DNA of 64,000 bases from Treponema sp. UBA4267 (GTDB lineage Bacteria; Spirochaetota; Spirochaetia; Treponematales; Treponemataceae), in NCBI GenBank assembly GCA_002395155.1, contig DGWD01000031.1, forward strand, positions 42,574-106,573, given 5' to 3'. Shown here piece after piece: positions 25,987-34,776 of the stretch. Made by a program: the position numbers and the translations under genes. Within the stretch, counting starts at the first letter, position 1. The number at the start of each line of letters is the position of its first letter. Under the pieces are notes generated by a model, which was not told the DNA's origin, made no database searches, and was given only the letters and a program-made list of their open reading frames with translations.

Positions 25987-26576
25987 TGGCAGAAATTGAC
26001 TCTTTAGGTACAAATTATCATTACGCAGGAGTTCAAGCTTCCAGTAACGAAGCTATTAAAAGAAATCAAAAAAAAGAAGAAATCTCTAAAACCAGAAAAT
26101 CTAAATTTGCAGATTTTCTGAAAACAGAAAAAGAGACCCAACCGCAATTTTCTGTAATTGGCCTGCCTCCAGAAATTGCACAAATGACAATTGACGAGGC
26201 AGCCATTTATTTGAAAGATGCAGTGGATTTAGCTGGAAACGATTTATCTGAAGAGGTAACCAACGAAAACATCCAGAAATTCAAAACTGCGGTTAGTCAA
26301 TTCATTACTTTTGTAGTGAACAACAATTTTGAAGTTTCATCTCGTCGAAAAAAAAATCGATTAGGAAAAGATCTTATTGTTCCATCCCGAACAAATTTCT
26401 TTTCAAATTATTCTTTGCCACCTCACAAGGTTGACCCAAAATATCAAATTAATATCATCAATAAAAAACTTGATGAATTAACACAGGCAACCCTACAGGG
26501 AAACATTAATAATTTGAAAATTCTTGCTCAAGTGGATGAAATAAAAGGTTTAATTGTCGACTTGATGAGTTCTTAA
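25986..26576 (+). CDS. YaaR (DUF327) family protein
   Basis: A 196-residue protein. The C-terminal half is diagnostic: KLDELTQATLQGNINNLKIL, then VDEIKGLIVDLMSS, matching B. subtilis YaaR. The N-terminal 60 residues are Lys/Glu-rich. Function is unknown. In Bacillus yaaR stands close to yaaT (ricT), as here. It is coupled to the bactofilin stop codon. Its last codons contain the promoter of ricT. Confidence 0.85.
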   Translation: MAEIDSLGTNYHYAGVQASSNEAIKRNQKKEEISKTRKSKFADFLKTEKETQPQFSVIGLPPEIAQMTIDEAAIYLKDAVDLAGNDLSEEVTNENIQKFKTAVSQFITFVVNNNFEVSSRRKKNRLGKDLIVPSRTNFFSNYSLPPHKVDPKYQINIINKKLDELTQATLQGNINNLKILAQVDEIKGLIVDLMSS

Positions 26577-26591
26577 AACGTGAGGTATAAT
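26562..26591 (+). promoter_or_regulatory. Promoter of ricT inside the end of yaaR, leaderless layout
   Basis: TTGATG (26562-26567), 18 bases, TATAAT (26586-26591), six bases, ATG at 26598. The predicted start site is the A of the ATG. Confidence 0.68.
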
Positions 26592-26597
26592 TTTATT

Positions 26598-27515
26598 ATG
26601 AGTGATATTTTTGAATCTGATATTGAAGAAGAGGAAAATCTTGCTTCTCTTGAAGATAATGATATAAAAATGGACCAGGGAGAAAACCTGGTTTTCGATT
26701 ATCCTCTTTATCATTTAAAACTCGAATACTCAAGCGAAACAATTTATGCTAAGGCTCCAAACAAAACCGAACTTGCACCAGGTGATTACGTCATCACTCC
26801 TACCCGCTATGGAAAGGATATGGCAAAAGTTTTGGGTACCGTAAAAAAGCCTTTAGGTATTAAACAAGCAGATATTGTTACAATTGACCGTAAAGCCAAT
26901 GAAGCAGATATGAAAAAGCGTCAGGACTTAATCAAAAAAGAAAAAGATGCTTTTCCTATTTTTAAAGAAAAGGTTGCCTACCATAAACTTGATATGAAAC
27001 TGGTAGAAACTCATTTTCTTTTTGATGAACCAAAGGCCCTCTTTTTCTTTAGTTCTGATAATCGTGTAGATTTCCGTGAATTAGTAAAAGATTTAGTTTC
27101 AATTTTTAAAATGAGAATTGAACTGCGTCAGATTGGAGTACGTGATGAATCTAGAATAACTGGGGGACTTGGTGTTTGCGGAAGACCATTCTGCTGTCAT
27201 GGAGTTTCAGATAAATTAAGACCAGTTTCTATTAAAATGGCAAAAGACCAGAATCTTTCTTTAAACTCAATGAAAATTTCTGGCCAGTGCGGAAGACTTC
27301 TCTGCTGTCTTTCTTACGAATATGACTGGTACAACGAAGCTCGTAAAAACCTTCCAAATGAAGGAATCAGACTTAATTATGATGGAACAGAATTCCGTAT
27401 TACAGAAGTAAACCCTCTTACTTCTATGGTAAAGATGATGGGTGAAGATGGTCGTCTTCTTGAAGTAAATGCAAAACGCTTTTACAAAGATAACAATCGT
27501 TGGAAGATAAATTAA
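26598..27515 (+). CDS. ricT: PSP1-domain protein RicT (YaaT)
   Basis: A 305-residue protein of the RicT/YaaT family. In Bacillus it belongs to the RicAFT (Y-) complex that carries iron-sulfur clusters and promotes RNase Y-dependent mRNA processing. The PSP1 region lies at about 20-140. The cysteine block GLGVCGRPFCCHGV followed by SGQCGRLLCCLSYEYD is the family signature and a probable cluster ligand set. The frame opens six codons earlier at a GTG, but the leaderless promoter and the ATG at 26598 set the start. RicA and RicF partners are not in the window. Confidence 0.9.
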   Translation: MSDIFESDIEEEENLASLEDNDIKMDQGENLVFDYPLYHLKLEYSSETIYAKAPNKTELAPGDYVITPTRYGKDMAKVLGTVKKPLGIKQADIVTIDRKANEADMKKRQDLIKKEKDAFPIFKEKVAYHKLDMKLVETHFLFDEPKALFFFSSDNRVDFRELVKDLVSIFKMRIELRQIGVRDESRITGGLGVCGRPFCCHGVSDKLRPVSIKMAKDQNLSLNSMKISGQCGRLLCCLSYEYDWYNEARKNLPNEGIRLNYDGTEFRITEVNPLTSMVKMMGEDGRLLEVNAKRFYKDNNRWKIN

Positions 27516-27565
27516 ATATAACAACAATTTATAGAAATAGATTTTATTTTTAAATCTTATTAAAA

Positions 27566-27571
27566 TATAAT
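27566..27571 (+). promoter_or_regulatory. -10 box of gene 27584
   Basis: TATAAT, 12 bases before the ATG at 27584, giving a leader of about five bases without a Shine-Dalgarno sequence. The -35 is weak (TTTATT at 27543-27548). Confidence 0.45.
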
Positions 27572-27583
27572 AGAAGTTAAACT

Positions 27584-28321
27584 ATGATTTACATTAAGAG
27601 ATGGATTGAATATTACGATGGTATTTTTTCTGCTGATGAAAAAAAAGTCAGATTTTTTTGCAAACTTGCAGAAGAATTTCCTGAAAAACAAAAGTTTCTA
27701 AGTATTGAATGTGGAACGGGAAACCTTTCCTTAAAGCTTGCCCCAGAATATGATATCACAGACACAGATACTCAATCAGAATTTGTTTCAATTGTAAAAG
27801 ATAGAACACTTAATCTTGAAAAACCATTCCCAATTTTTAATTTAAATCCAAAAGACATTGGAAAATATTTGGGTAAGAATTTTTATAACATAATCTTTTC
27901 GCTTAATTACAGAATTCTTTTTACTGATAACGAAGGAAATATCGTACAACTTTTAAAAGACTGTAATGGACTTCTTACAAAAGGCGGTTATTTTGCAATT
28001 GAAATTCTAACCCCACCTGTATTTAATTCTGAACAGAACGTAATCGAATTACCAAGACAATTTAATATTCGTTCCACATTGTTTACCTATATCACAAAAA
28101 CACAAACTCCAAATGTTTGTAAAATTACTCAAACACTAAAAACTTCCAGTGGAAAAATAATAGAAGAAGTAATTGATGAACCTATCTGTTTTATTTCAAA
28201 AGAAAGAATGGAAGAAATTTCCAAGGAAGCAGGTTATTCCTCAATCACTTTCTATCACGACTATGATTTTAACCCTCCAATGGAAAAAGCAACGCGATTT
28301 CTCTGTCTGTTGAAGAAGTAA
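27584..28321 (+). CDS. Class I methyltransferase-like protein
   Basis: A 245-residue protein with a Rossmann methyltransferase look: motif I is FLSIECGTGNLSLKLA (about 38-53), a later IIFSLNYRILF replaces the usual motif IV, and GGYFAIEIL resembles post-motif strands of small-molecule methyltransferases. The acidic residue after motif I is less clear than usual, so it could be weak or inactive. The substrate is unknown. It stands between ricT and proS, each with its own promoter-like -10. Confidence 0.68.
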   Translation: MIYIKRWIEYYDGIFSADEKKVRFFCKLAEEFPEKQKFLSIECGTGNLSLKLAPEYDITDTDTQSEFVSIVKDRTLNLEKPFPIFNLNPKDIGKYLGKNFYNIIFSLNYRILFTDNEGNIVQLLKDCNGLLTKGGYFAIEILTPPVFNSEQNVIELPRQFNIRSTLFTYITKTQTPNVCKITQTLKTSSGKIIEEVIDEPICFISKERMEEISKEAGYSSITFYHDYDFNPPMEKATRFLCLLKK

Positions 28322-28338
28322 TTCATTTACATTAAAAT
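28310..28338 (+). promoter_or_regulatory. Promoter of proS, near-leaderless
   Basis: TTGAAG (28310-28315, inside the upstream gene), 17 bases, TAAAAT (28333-28338), eight bases, ATG at 28347. No ribosome binding site. Confidence 0.62.
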
Positions 28339-28346
28339 ATTCCTCT

Positions 28347-30158
28347 ATGAAAGCTAGTAAATCAATTATTTGGACACTGCGCGATGCTCCAAACGACGCA
28401 GTAATTGCAAGCCATCAACTTATGATGCGCTCTGGTATGATTCGTAAACTTGGAAACGGTCTTTATGCTTACATGCCACTCGGCTACCGTTCTTTAATGA
28501 AAGTTCAGAAAATAATCCGTGAAGAACTGGATAAAGCAGGTCTTCTTGAAATAAAACCGACAGTAATTCAGCCAGGTGATCTTTGGCGTGAATCTGGACG
28601 CTGGGACAAAATGTCTGGAGAAATGCTGACAGCACAAAACCGTCAGGGACAGGATATGGTTGTTTCTCCAACAGCAGAAGAGGCCTTTACAGCACTTGTA
28701 AGAGAAGGAATTTCTTCATACAAACAGTTGCCTTTTACCCTCTATCAGATTAATACAAAATATCGTGATGAAATTCGCCCTCGTTATGGTGTAATGCGTG
28801 GTCGTGAATTTACAATGATGGATGCTTATTCCTTCGACAAAGACCAGGCTGATCTGGACGCATCTTACGACAATGTTGCAGTCGCTTATCACCGTATTTT
28901 CAAACGCATGGGACTTAAAACAATTTCAGTAAAAGCTGATACAGGTTCTATGGGTGGTTCTGGTTCAGAAGAATTCATGGTTGAAAGTCCAGTTGGTGAT
29001 GATACACTTCTTCTTTGCCCAAACTGTTCTTACGCCGCAAACGTAGAAAAAGCAGCATGTCAGAAAGAAGTTCCTCTTGATAGCAATGGTAAACCACAGG
29101 TTAAAACAGATTTACCTGTTGAAGAAGTTGCAACACCAAATGTATTCAGCATTGAAGACATGGAAAAATTCTTTAATGCAAAATCTACAACCTTCCTTAA
29201 GGCTCTGATTTACAAGGTATATAACTGCGGAATCGACCTTTCTAAAAACGATTTCTACAAAAATGCGGAAAAAGTAACAGAAGGTGGTGTTACATACATC
29301 CCAGAAACATATTTCTGTGTTTTAATTCGTGGTGATTTGGATGTAAACGAAACAAAACTCGCAGCAGTTCTTAAAGCTTCTGGTGCAGAACTTGCAAATG
29401 AAGAAGATGTATTAAAATATTCTGGTGCACCTCATGGATTTGTTGGTCCAATCGGAATTAAGATTCCTGTTTTGGCAGATGATTCAACAATCGATATGCA
29501 TGACTGTATAGCCGGAAGCGGAAAAGAAGGATTCCACATCAAACACGTTGAACCAGGCCGCGATTTCACTCCATTTATGACAGCAGATGTTCGTACTTGT
29601 AAAGAAGGAGATAAATGTCCTGATTGTGGTGGAAGTTTCTACATGAAAAAAGGAAACGAACTTGGACACATCTTCAAGCTTGGAACAAAATATACAAAAT
29701 CAATGAATGTAACTTATCTTGATATGAGCGGAAAGCCTGTTACACCACTTATGGGTTGTTACGGAATTGGTGTAGACAGAACTCTTGCTTCAATCATTGA
29801 AGGACATCACGATGATAAGGGAATTCAGTGGCCAATGTCAGTAGCTCCTTATCAGGTTTCAATTGTTCCTATTCAGTACAAGGGACAGATGCAGGAAGTT
29901 GCAGACAAACTTTATGATGAACTTACAAAAGCTGGAGTAGAAGTATTCCTTGACGACAGAAATGAACGCCCTGGAGTTAAATTTGCCGATTCAGAACTTA
30001 TTGGTTTCCCAGTAAGAATTGTTGTTGGTGATAAAAATCTTCCAAACGTTGAAGTTAAAGTTCGTACAGCTGAAAATGCAGAACTTGTTCCAGTTGAAGA
30101 AGCAGCTAAAAAAGTTGCTGATTTTGTAAAAGCTGAAATGGATAAATTAAACGCATAA
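28347..30158 (+). CDS. proS: Prolyl-tRNA synthetase, bacterial type with insertion domain
   Basis: Charges tRNA-Pro. 603 residues, the bacterial (ProS type B) size with an INS editing-like domain between motifs 2 and 3 (about residues 230-410). Motif 1 region RSGMIRKLGNGLYAYMPLG, motif 2 region RDEIRPRYGVMRGREFTMMDAYSF and motif 3 GCYGIGVDRTLAS are present. A zinc-ribbon-like pair LCPNCSYAA and CPDCGGSFYMKKG lies within the INS region. The anticodon-binding domain forms the last ~110 residues. The next gene follows after one base. Confidence 0.97.
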   Translation: MKASKSIIWTLRDAPNDAVIASHQLMMRSGMIRKLGNGLYAYMPLGYRSLMKVQKIIREELDKAGLLEIKPTVIQPGDLWRESGRWDKMSGEMLTAQNRQGQDMVVSPTAEEAFTALVREGISSYKQLPFTLYQINTKYRDEIRPRYGVMRGREFTMMDAYSFDKDQADLDASYDNVAVAYHRIFKRMGLKTISVKADTGSMGGSGSEEFMVESPVGDDTLLLCPNCSYAANVEKAACQKEVPLDSNGKPQVKTDLPVEEVATPNVFSIEDMEKFFNAKSTTFLKALIYKVYNCGIDLSKNDFYKNAEKVTEGGVTYIPETYFCVLIRGDLDVNETKLAAVLKASGAELANEEDVLKYSGAPHGFVGPIGIKIPVLADDSTIDMHDCIAGSGKEGFHIKHVEPGRDFTPFMTADVRTCKEGDKCPDCGGSFYMKKGNELGHIFKLGTKYTKSMNVTYLDMSGKPVTPLMGCYGIGVDRTLASIIEGHHDDKGIQWPMSVAPYQVSIVPIQYKGQMQEVADKLYDELTKAGVEVFLDDRNERPGVKFADSELIGFPVRIVVGDKNLPNVEVKVRTAENAELVPVEEAAKKVADFVKAEMDKLNA

Positions 30159-30159
30159 A

Positions 30160-31242
30160 ATGAAAAAAATACTTTTATCACTTTTATTAATAAATCTTTC
30201 GGTATTAGTATTTGCTCTCCCAGGTTTTAATTCTTTTATTCAGGATAAAGCCGGAGAGTTTGTTTACTATAAAGATTCTTCTTTTGCACGCGAATCATAC
30301 ATAGGCCTGCTTTCTTACGATGCAAATACCTTTCAGATTCGCTATTACGCCCCTGCAAATTCCACTAATGGAGAAAAGATTGTTGCCTGCCTTTTTACAA
30401 TTGAACCAGGAACAGACACCTTTAATATGACAGGCGAAAACGTAATTATTGCAGACTATAATGATAAAGAAGATATAGAAATTGTAAATTACATGCACGA
30501 CTTACTTTACGAACTTTCTGCAAGGAGAATTAATGTCGGTTCTCTTCATCCAAAAACTGAAGGCTATATAAACAATACAAGCCTTACAGATAATGGTCTT
30601 AAAGTAAAAAATAATTACCCCCAGTTCGGTGGTGATGTAGTAATGTTTTACGATTGTATGATTCCTTTCTTCAATTTAAAAAGGATTGAGGATCATAAAG
30701 GAAAAGCAATTTTTGAATGCGTAGAGATTGGAAAAATTTCTTCTGCAGAAGACAAACTTTTTGACCGCTATGTAAAAATACCAGAGGTTGGAAAAGTTAA
30801 AATTAATTCTGTAAAACCTAAAAAACAAGAATCTTTCGATGCTGTAATTGGTAATCAAAAAATCAAGTTGGATTCTTCATGGGTGGCAAAAATGTCTAAC
30901 ATGTGGGTTCAAAATGATGATGCCATAATCACAATGGTAACTTACGACACACCTGCTGCTCCAGACTATTACAATGAATATTCAATTTTAAGAAGTTTAT
31001 TGGAAAGTAAAGATGACTACTACATCACACTTGATAAATGTGACGTTATTTTTGATAAAAAAAACATGCGTATTTATTCTGAACAATACCTTGCAAATGC
31101 AGGAAAAATTTACTACGGAATTAAATACTTAACTCTTAATTCAAACAAACAGTACGACTATTTATCTTTTGCCGCATTAAAAGCGACTTATTTAATTAAA
31201 CGCTCTTATTACGACAAAATCATTAAATCTTATTCTAATTAA
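30160..31242 (+). CDS. Exported protein of unknown function
   Basis: A 360-residue protein with a clear signal peptide (MKKILLSLLLINLSVLVFALPG) and no lipobox. The mature part is rich in Tyr, Asn and Lys with many beta strands. I do not recognise a family; the sequence has the look of a conserved treponemal envelope protein. It starts one base after the proS stop, so it is probably in that transcript. Its last four bases overlap the convergent GerMN gene. Confidence 0.68.
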   Translation: MKKILLSLLLINLSVLVFALPGFNSFIQDKAGEFVYYKDSSFARESYIGLLSYDANTFQIRYYAPANSTNGEKIVACLFTIEPGTDTFNMTGENVIIADYNDKEDIEIVNYMHDLLYELSARRINVGSLHPKTEGYINNTSLTDNGLKVKNNYPQFGGDVVMFYDCMIPFFNLKRIEDHKGKAIFECVEIGKISSAEDKLFDRYVKIPEVGKVKINSVKPKKQESFDAVIGNQKIKLDSSWVAKMSNMWVQNDDAIITMVTYDTPAAPDYYNEYSILRSLLESKDDYYITLDKCDVIFDKKNMRIYSEQYLANAGKIYYGIKYLTLNSNKQYDYLSFAALKATYLIKRSYYDKIIKSYSN

Positions 31243-32087
31243 AAGCTATTCTTGGAGAGTGGAGAACCAATCCACTGTCCTTCCTCTCCAAGATATTCTT
31301 TCTTCTGACCATCAATCAAAATTTGAACACTATTAACAGTAGAAAATGCTGTCGCAGTATAAACAATCTGTTCCAAAGAATGAATCTTACCTTCTACGCC
31401 AAATTCATTAATTTCCAAAGCCTCATTAAAATTAAGATAGGCAACCCCATTTTGAACTTTTGCACTTAAAAGTTTTGTTCCTTTTGGAATTACAGTCATA
31501 CAGTTCTTTTCAGCCGATTTTGTTGTATCAGGTCCCTGTAAAAGCAGGTTGATGGAGTTTGTAAGTGGAGAATCGTTTTTGTTAACTGTACGCTTAATTA
31601 CCTTACGAACTACAGAACCGTCCCCATCAATTAAAACAAAACATAATTGAATTTCTGAAGTTTTTGGAGCAGTTGCTTCTGGTTTACTTTCTTTTGGAGC
31701 TTCTTTTTTCTCTGGTTTTTGTTCAACTTTTTCTGTTGTAGTTTTTTCTTCAGGTTTTACTTCTTCCTGTACTGGGCTGTCAATTTTTTCTGTAACAGTT
31801 TCTATTGTGTCCTCATTATCAGACTCAATTTTTATAGTTACTTCTTCATTTTTTAGAGGAATAGTTTGATTTGTTTTTTGACTTGTAACTTCATGTTTTT
31901 CGATTACTGCTGGAGTAGTTCCAAACACTCTGTCAAAAAATGCCGTTTCTTTTAAGTTAGAAAAAATCTGATCTTTTTTTACTAAAAATACAATTGCTAT
32001 TACCAAAAGGCCGAGTACTACACAAGCAGCAGTAAACATGCCTCCATTATTTTTTTTCTTTGATGTTTTTGATTTCTTTTGTGCCAT
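31239..32087 (-). CDS. GerMN-domain membrane protein
   Basis: A 282-residue protein: a Lys-rich cytoplasmic N-terminus, one membrane helix (about 17-36, FTAACVVLGLLVIAIVFLV), a Glu/Lys/Pro linker of about 90 residues, and a C-terminal GerMN (SpoIIIAH/GerM-like) domain with NSINLLLQGPD and a late GVAYLNFNEAL. GerMN domains occur in many non-sporulating bacteria as envelope modules. The frame continues another 72 codons upstream to 32303, but that part lies in a hairpin repeat. The ATG at 32087, with GATAAT six bases before it, is the likely start. It overlaps the convergent gene by four bases. Confidence 0.8.
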   Translation of the reverse strand: MAQKKSKTSKKKNNGGMFTAACVVLGLLVIAIVFLVKKDQIFSNLKETAFFDRVFGTTPAVIEKHEVTSQKTNQTIPLKNEEVTIKIESDNEDTIETVTEKIDSPVQEEVKPEEKTTTEKVEQKPEKKEAPKESKPEATAPKTSEIQLCFVLIDGDGSVVRKVIKRTVNKNDSPLTNSINLLLQGPDTTKSAEKNCMTVIPKGTKLLSAKVQNGVAYLNFNEALEINEFGVEGKIHSLEQIVYTATAFSTVNSVQILIDGQKKEYLGEEGQWIGSPLSKNSF

Positions 32088-32093
32088 ATCTAA

Positions 32094-32099
32094 ATTATC
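32094..32099 (-). promoter_or_regulatory. -10 box of GerMN gene, leaderless layout
   Basis: GATAAT on the minus strand, six bases (TTAGAT), then the ATG at 32087. No clear -35. Confidence 0.4.
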
Positions 32100-32172
32100 G
32101 GCAATTAAAATGAAGTTTTTAGACTTTTTATGATAAAGATAAAGCCCGTCCCCGTCAGTGGCGTTTGAATGT

Positions 32173-32322
32173 AAAAAAATAAACCACGGGAGTGAATTGG
32201 GACTACAGACTGCATCTGGACGCTGCCGAGCATTTTTTCGAAGAAAAAAGCGCAGTGCGATTCCATTTACGTCCAGCCCGCAGGCTGATAGGACCATATT
32301 CACGGTAGTGGTTTATTTTTTT
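32173..32322. repeat. 150-bp imperfect hairpin element with 15-bp terminal inverted repeats
   Basis: Perfect ends AAAAAAATAAACCAC (32173-32187) and GTGGTTTATTTTTTT (32308-32322). Inside, further arms pair in nested order: GTGAAT/ATTCAC, TGG/CCA, CTA-CAG-CTGC with its partner, CTGGACG/CGTCCAG, and TTTTTTC/GAAAAAA at the tip. It is clearly richer in G+C than its flanks. It may be a MITE-like or REP-like repeat, or a structured RNA with a terminator end, and on the minus strand it could terminate nfnB. No coding role is likely, although one frame stays open across it. The remaining intergenic bases 32104-32172 show nothing clear. Confidence 0.7.
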
Positions 32323-32336
32323 TAAGGTTTAAACAC

Positions 32337-33812
32337 CTATTTAGCTAAATATTCATTTATTGCAGCAGCGGCTTTTCTACCTTCACCCATAGCAAGGATT
32401 ACTGTTGCGGCACCAAGTACGATGTCTCCACCAGCCCAAACCTTAGCATGTGAAGTAGCCTGTTTTTCATCAACTGTGATATGGCCCTTCTGATCTGCAT
32501 TTAAACCTGGAGTTGTTTTTACCAGCAATGGATTTGAACCGTTACCAAGAGCAACAATTACTGCATCGCATTCAACATCGTGTTCAGACCCCTTGATTGC
32601 AACTGGAGAACGACGGCCAGATTCATCAGGTTCGCCTAATTCATAAGAAAGACAGCGAACTCCACAAACCTTTCCTTCTTCATTTCCAAGTACTTCTACA
32701 GGATTTTCGAGGAAGCGGAAGTTTACACCTTCTTCTTCAGCATGAGCAATTTCTTCCAAACGAGCAGGCATTTCTGCACGTGTACGGCGGTAAACAATAT
32801 CAACCTGTTCTGCACCAAGGCGGAAAGCCATACGAGCAGCATCCATTGCAACGTTACCAGCACCACAAACAACTACATGTTTAGCTTCATAAATTGGAGT
32901 TGCTGCATGTTCCTTATCATAACCCTTCATAAGATTTGCACGAGTAAGATATTCGTTTGCAGAGAAAACACCAATGTAGTTTTCGCCAGGAATGTTTAAG
33001 AATTTTGGAAGACCTGCACCAGTTCCAACAAATGCAGCATCAAATCCTTTTTCGTTCAAAAGCTGTTCCAAAGTATTTGTACGACCAACAAGGAAGTTCA
33101 ATTCAAACTTAACGCCAATCTTTTTGAGGTTGGCAATTTCATCCTGAACAATAGCCTTAGGAAGACGGAATTCAGGAATACCGTACATCATTACACCACC
33201 AGCCTTGTGGAATGCCTCAAAAATTGTTACATCGTGACCTGCACGAGCACAATCTGCTGCAACTGTAAGACCAGCAGGACCTGCACCAATAATTGCAACT
33301 TTCTTTCCTGTAGCAGGAGCAATCTGTGGTGTTGTAACCTGATTATTTTCTCTTTCCCAGTCAGCTACGAAACGTTCAAGACGTCCAATAGAAACTGCCT
33401 TTTCTGGGCTCTTCCAGATTTTACCAACTGTACATTTTCCCTGACACTGTTTTTCCTGAGGACAAACACGTCCACAAATTGCAGGAAGCAAGCTTGTTTC
33501 TTTAATAATATCAACAGCTTTTTTGAATTCGCCGTTTGCAATTTCCTTGATAAAGCCTGGAATATTGATATTTACAGGACAACCTTCCATACAGAAAGGC
33601 TTACCACACTGTAAACAACGGTTAGCTTCTACAATTGCCTGATGTGCACTATATCCAAGTGCAACTTCTGCCATTTCTCTTTTACGAGTATTTGGATCGC
33701 GAGTTGGCATTTCCATCTGAGGAATTGCATTTCTATCCTTTGGAGTAAGTTTACCGTTTGCCTTAATCAAATCTTGTATTTTTTTATACTGTTCTTCTAC
33801 ATCGATTGCCAT
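32337..33812 (-). CDS. nfnB: NfnB/SudA-type flavin-FeS subunit (GltD-like)
   Basis: A 491-residue FAD enzyme homologous to the glutamate synthase small subunit. It pairs with the gene just upstream to form NfnAB, the electron-bifurcating NADH-dependent ferredoxin:NADP+ oxidoreductase. N-terminal [4Fe-4S] cysteines: CLQCGKPFCMEGCP (about 67-80) and CGRVCPQEKQCQGKC (about 113-127). FAD motif VAIIGAGPAGLTVAADCA, NADP motif VVCGAGNVAMDAARMA and the end VWAGGDIVLGAATVI are present. It could be read as GltD, but no gltB is nearby and the partner is NfnA/SudB-like. AAGGAG lies six bases before the ATG. Confidence 0.9.
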   Translation of the reverse strand: MAIDVEEQYKKIQDLIKANGKLTPKDRNAIPQMEMPTRDPNTRKREMAEVALGYSAHQAIVEANRCLQCGKPFCMEGCPVNINIPGFIKEIANGEFKKAVDIIKETSLLPAICGRVCPQEKQCQGKCTVGKIWKSPEKAVSIGRLERFVADWERENNQVTTPQIAPATGKKVAIIGAGPAGLTVAADCARAGHDVTIFEAFHKAGGVMMYGIPEFRLPKAIVQDEIANLKKIGVKFELNFLVGRTNTLEQLLNEKGFDAAFVGTGAGLPKFLNIPGENYIGVFSANEYLTRANLMKGYDKEHAATPIYEAKHVVVCGAGNVAMDAARMAFRLGAEQVDIVYRRTRAEMPARLEEIAHAEEEGVNFRFLENPVEVLGNEEGKVCGVRCLSYELGEPDESGRRSPVAIKGSEHDVECDAVIVALGNGSNPLLVKTTPGLNADQKGHITVDEKQATSHAKVWAGGDIVLGAATVILAMGEGRKAAAAINEYLAK

Positions 33813-33830
33813 TTTATGCTCCTTGTTGAC

Positions 33831-34685
33831 CTATTTAGCTAAGGCATCTGCCTGAGCCATCATGCGGCACTTGTGGTCATCGGCCTGTTCACGAGCCTTG
33901 AATGACTTCATACGCATCATCATATTGTCCCAGTCAACCTGGTGTGCATCAAATTCTGGACCATCAACACATACAAACTTTGTTTTTCCACCAACAGAAA
34001 CACGGCATCCACCACACATACCAGTTCCATCAATCATAATTGTATTTAATGAAACAGTTGTTTTGATACCGTACTCTTTTGTTGTCATTGCAACAAACTT
34101 CATCATAATTGGAGGACCAATTGCAATTACTTCGGCAGGAGGACACTGACTTTCACACATTTCTTTTACAGGAACAGTTGAAACCCCCTTACGACCAGCA
34201 GATCCATCATCAGTCATAATTATAACTTCATCTGCAATTGCTCTCATTTCCTTTTCATAAATGATTAAATCTTTATTGCGGGCACAAAGAACCATAACAA
34301 CTTTGTTACCAGCTGCTTTATGTGCCTGTACGATTGGGTAACAAGGAGCTACACCAAATCCACCGCCAACAATTAAAACTGGACGATCATATTTTTTAAT
34401 TTCAGAAGGATTTCCTAAAGGTCCCAAAAGGGCTGGAAGACTATCGCCCTCATTCATCAAAGATAATTTGAATGTAGATGCACCAACTGGCTGGAATGCC
34501 AATGCAATCCAACCTTCATCTGCATTTCCGTCTGCTATTGTTAATGGAATTCTTTCGCCGTATTCTTCATCAACCTGAACGATGACAAACTGACCGGCCT
34601 TGCGGTTACGAGCGATTTCGGGTGCAGCGACTCTCATATAGAATACGCCAGCCGAAAGCTGTTTCTTCTCTAAGATTTTAAACAT
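33831..34685 (-). CDS. nfnA: NfnA/SudB-type FAD-NAD subunit
   Basis: A 284-residue member of the dihydroorotate dehydrogenase electron-transfer (PyrK-like) family, acting with NfnB. An FAD-binding barrel (residues 1-100), an NAD(H) Rossmann region (VLIVGGGFGVAPCYPI at about 103-118) and a C-terminal [2Fe-2S] cysteine set in GTGMCGGCRVSV with a later FVCVDGPEFD are visible. The end, rich in Met, Lys and Arg, is typical of the group. It lies 18 bases before nfnB and has TAGGAG nine bases before the ATG. Links NADH, ferredoxin and NADP pools in an anaerobe. Confidence 0.92.
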   Translation of the reverse strand: MFKILEKKQLSAGVFYMRVAAPEIARNRKAGQFVIVQVDEEYGERIPLTIADGNADEGWIALAFQPVGASTFKLSLMNEGDSLPALLGPLGNPSEIKKYDRPVLIVGGGFGVAPCYPIVQAHKAAGNKVVMVLCARNKDLIIYEKEMRAIADEVIIMTDDGSAGRKGVSTVPVKEMCESQCPPAEVIAIGPPIMMKFVAMTTKEYGIKTTVSLNTIMIDGTGMCGGCRVSVGGKTKFVCVDGPEFDAHQVDWDNMMMRMKSFKAREQADDHKCRMMAQADALAK

Positions 34686-34705
34686 TGAAATTTGCTCCTA
34701 ACCTC

Positions 34706-34734
34706 ATTTTATAATATTGTAAGAAGTGGGTCAA
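34706..34734 (-). promoter_or_regulatory. Promoter of nfnAB
   Basis: TTGACC (34734-34729), 17 bases, TAAAAT (34711-34706). The leader is about 18 bases and includes a GGAG ribosome binding site, so this is a conventional promoter. Confidence 0.65.
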
Positions 34735-34776
34735 TGAAGCAGTTTTTTATGATCAAGAATGAGTAAATCTAAATTT

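Noticed and set aside
32088..32303. 72-codon N-terminal extension of the GerMN protein
   Set aside because: It reads through the G+C-rich hairpin element, has no signal or domain sense, and a leaderless-type -10 stands directly before the internal ATG at 32087.
32173..32322. Integron attC site
   Set aside because: Treponemes can carry integrons, but the ends do not fit the RYYYAAC/GTTRRRY core sites, and there is no integrase or cassette array nearby.
32173..32322. 6S RNA or SRP RNA
   Set aside because: A long closed stem recalls 6S RNA, but I see no large central bubble of the right size and no conserved SRP tetraloop motif.
32337..33812. Glutamate synthase small subunit (gltD)
   Set aside because: The homology is real, but the partner gene is an NfnA/SudB-type subunit and no large GltB subunit is in the window.
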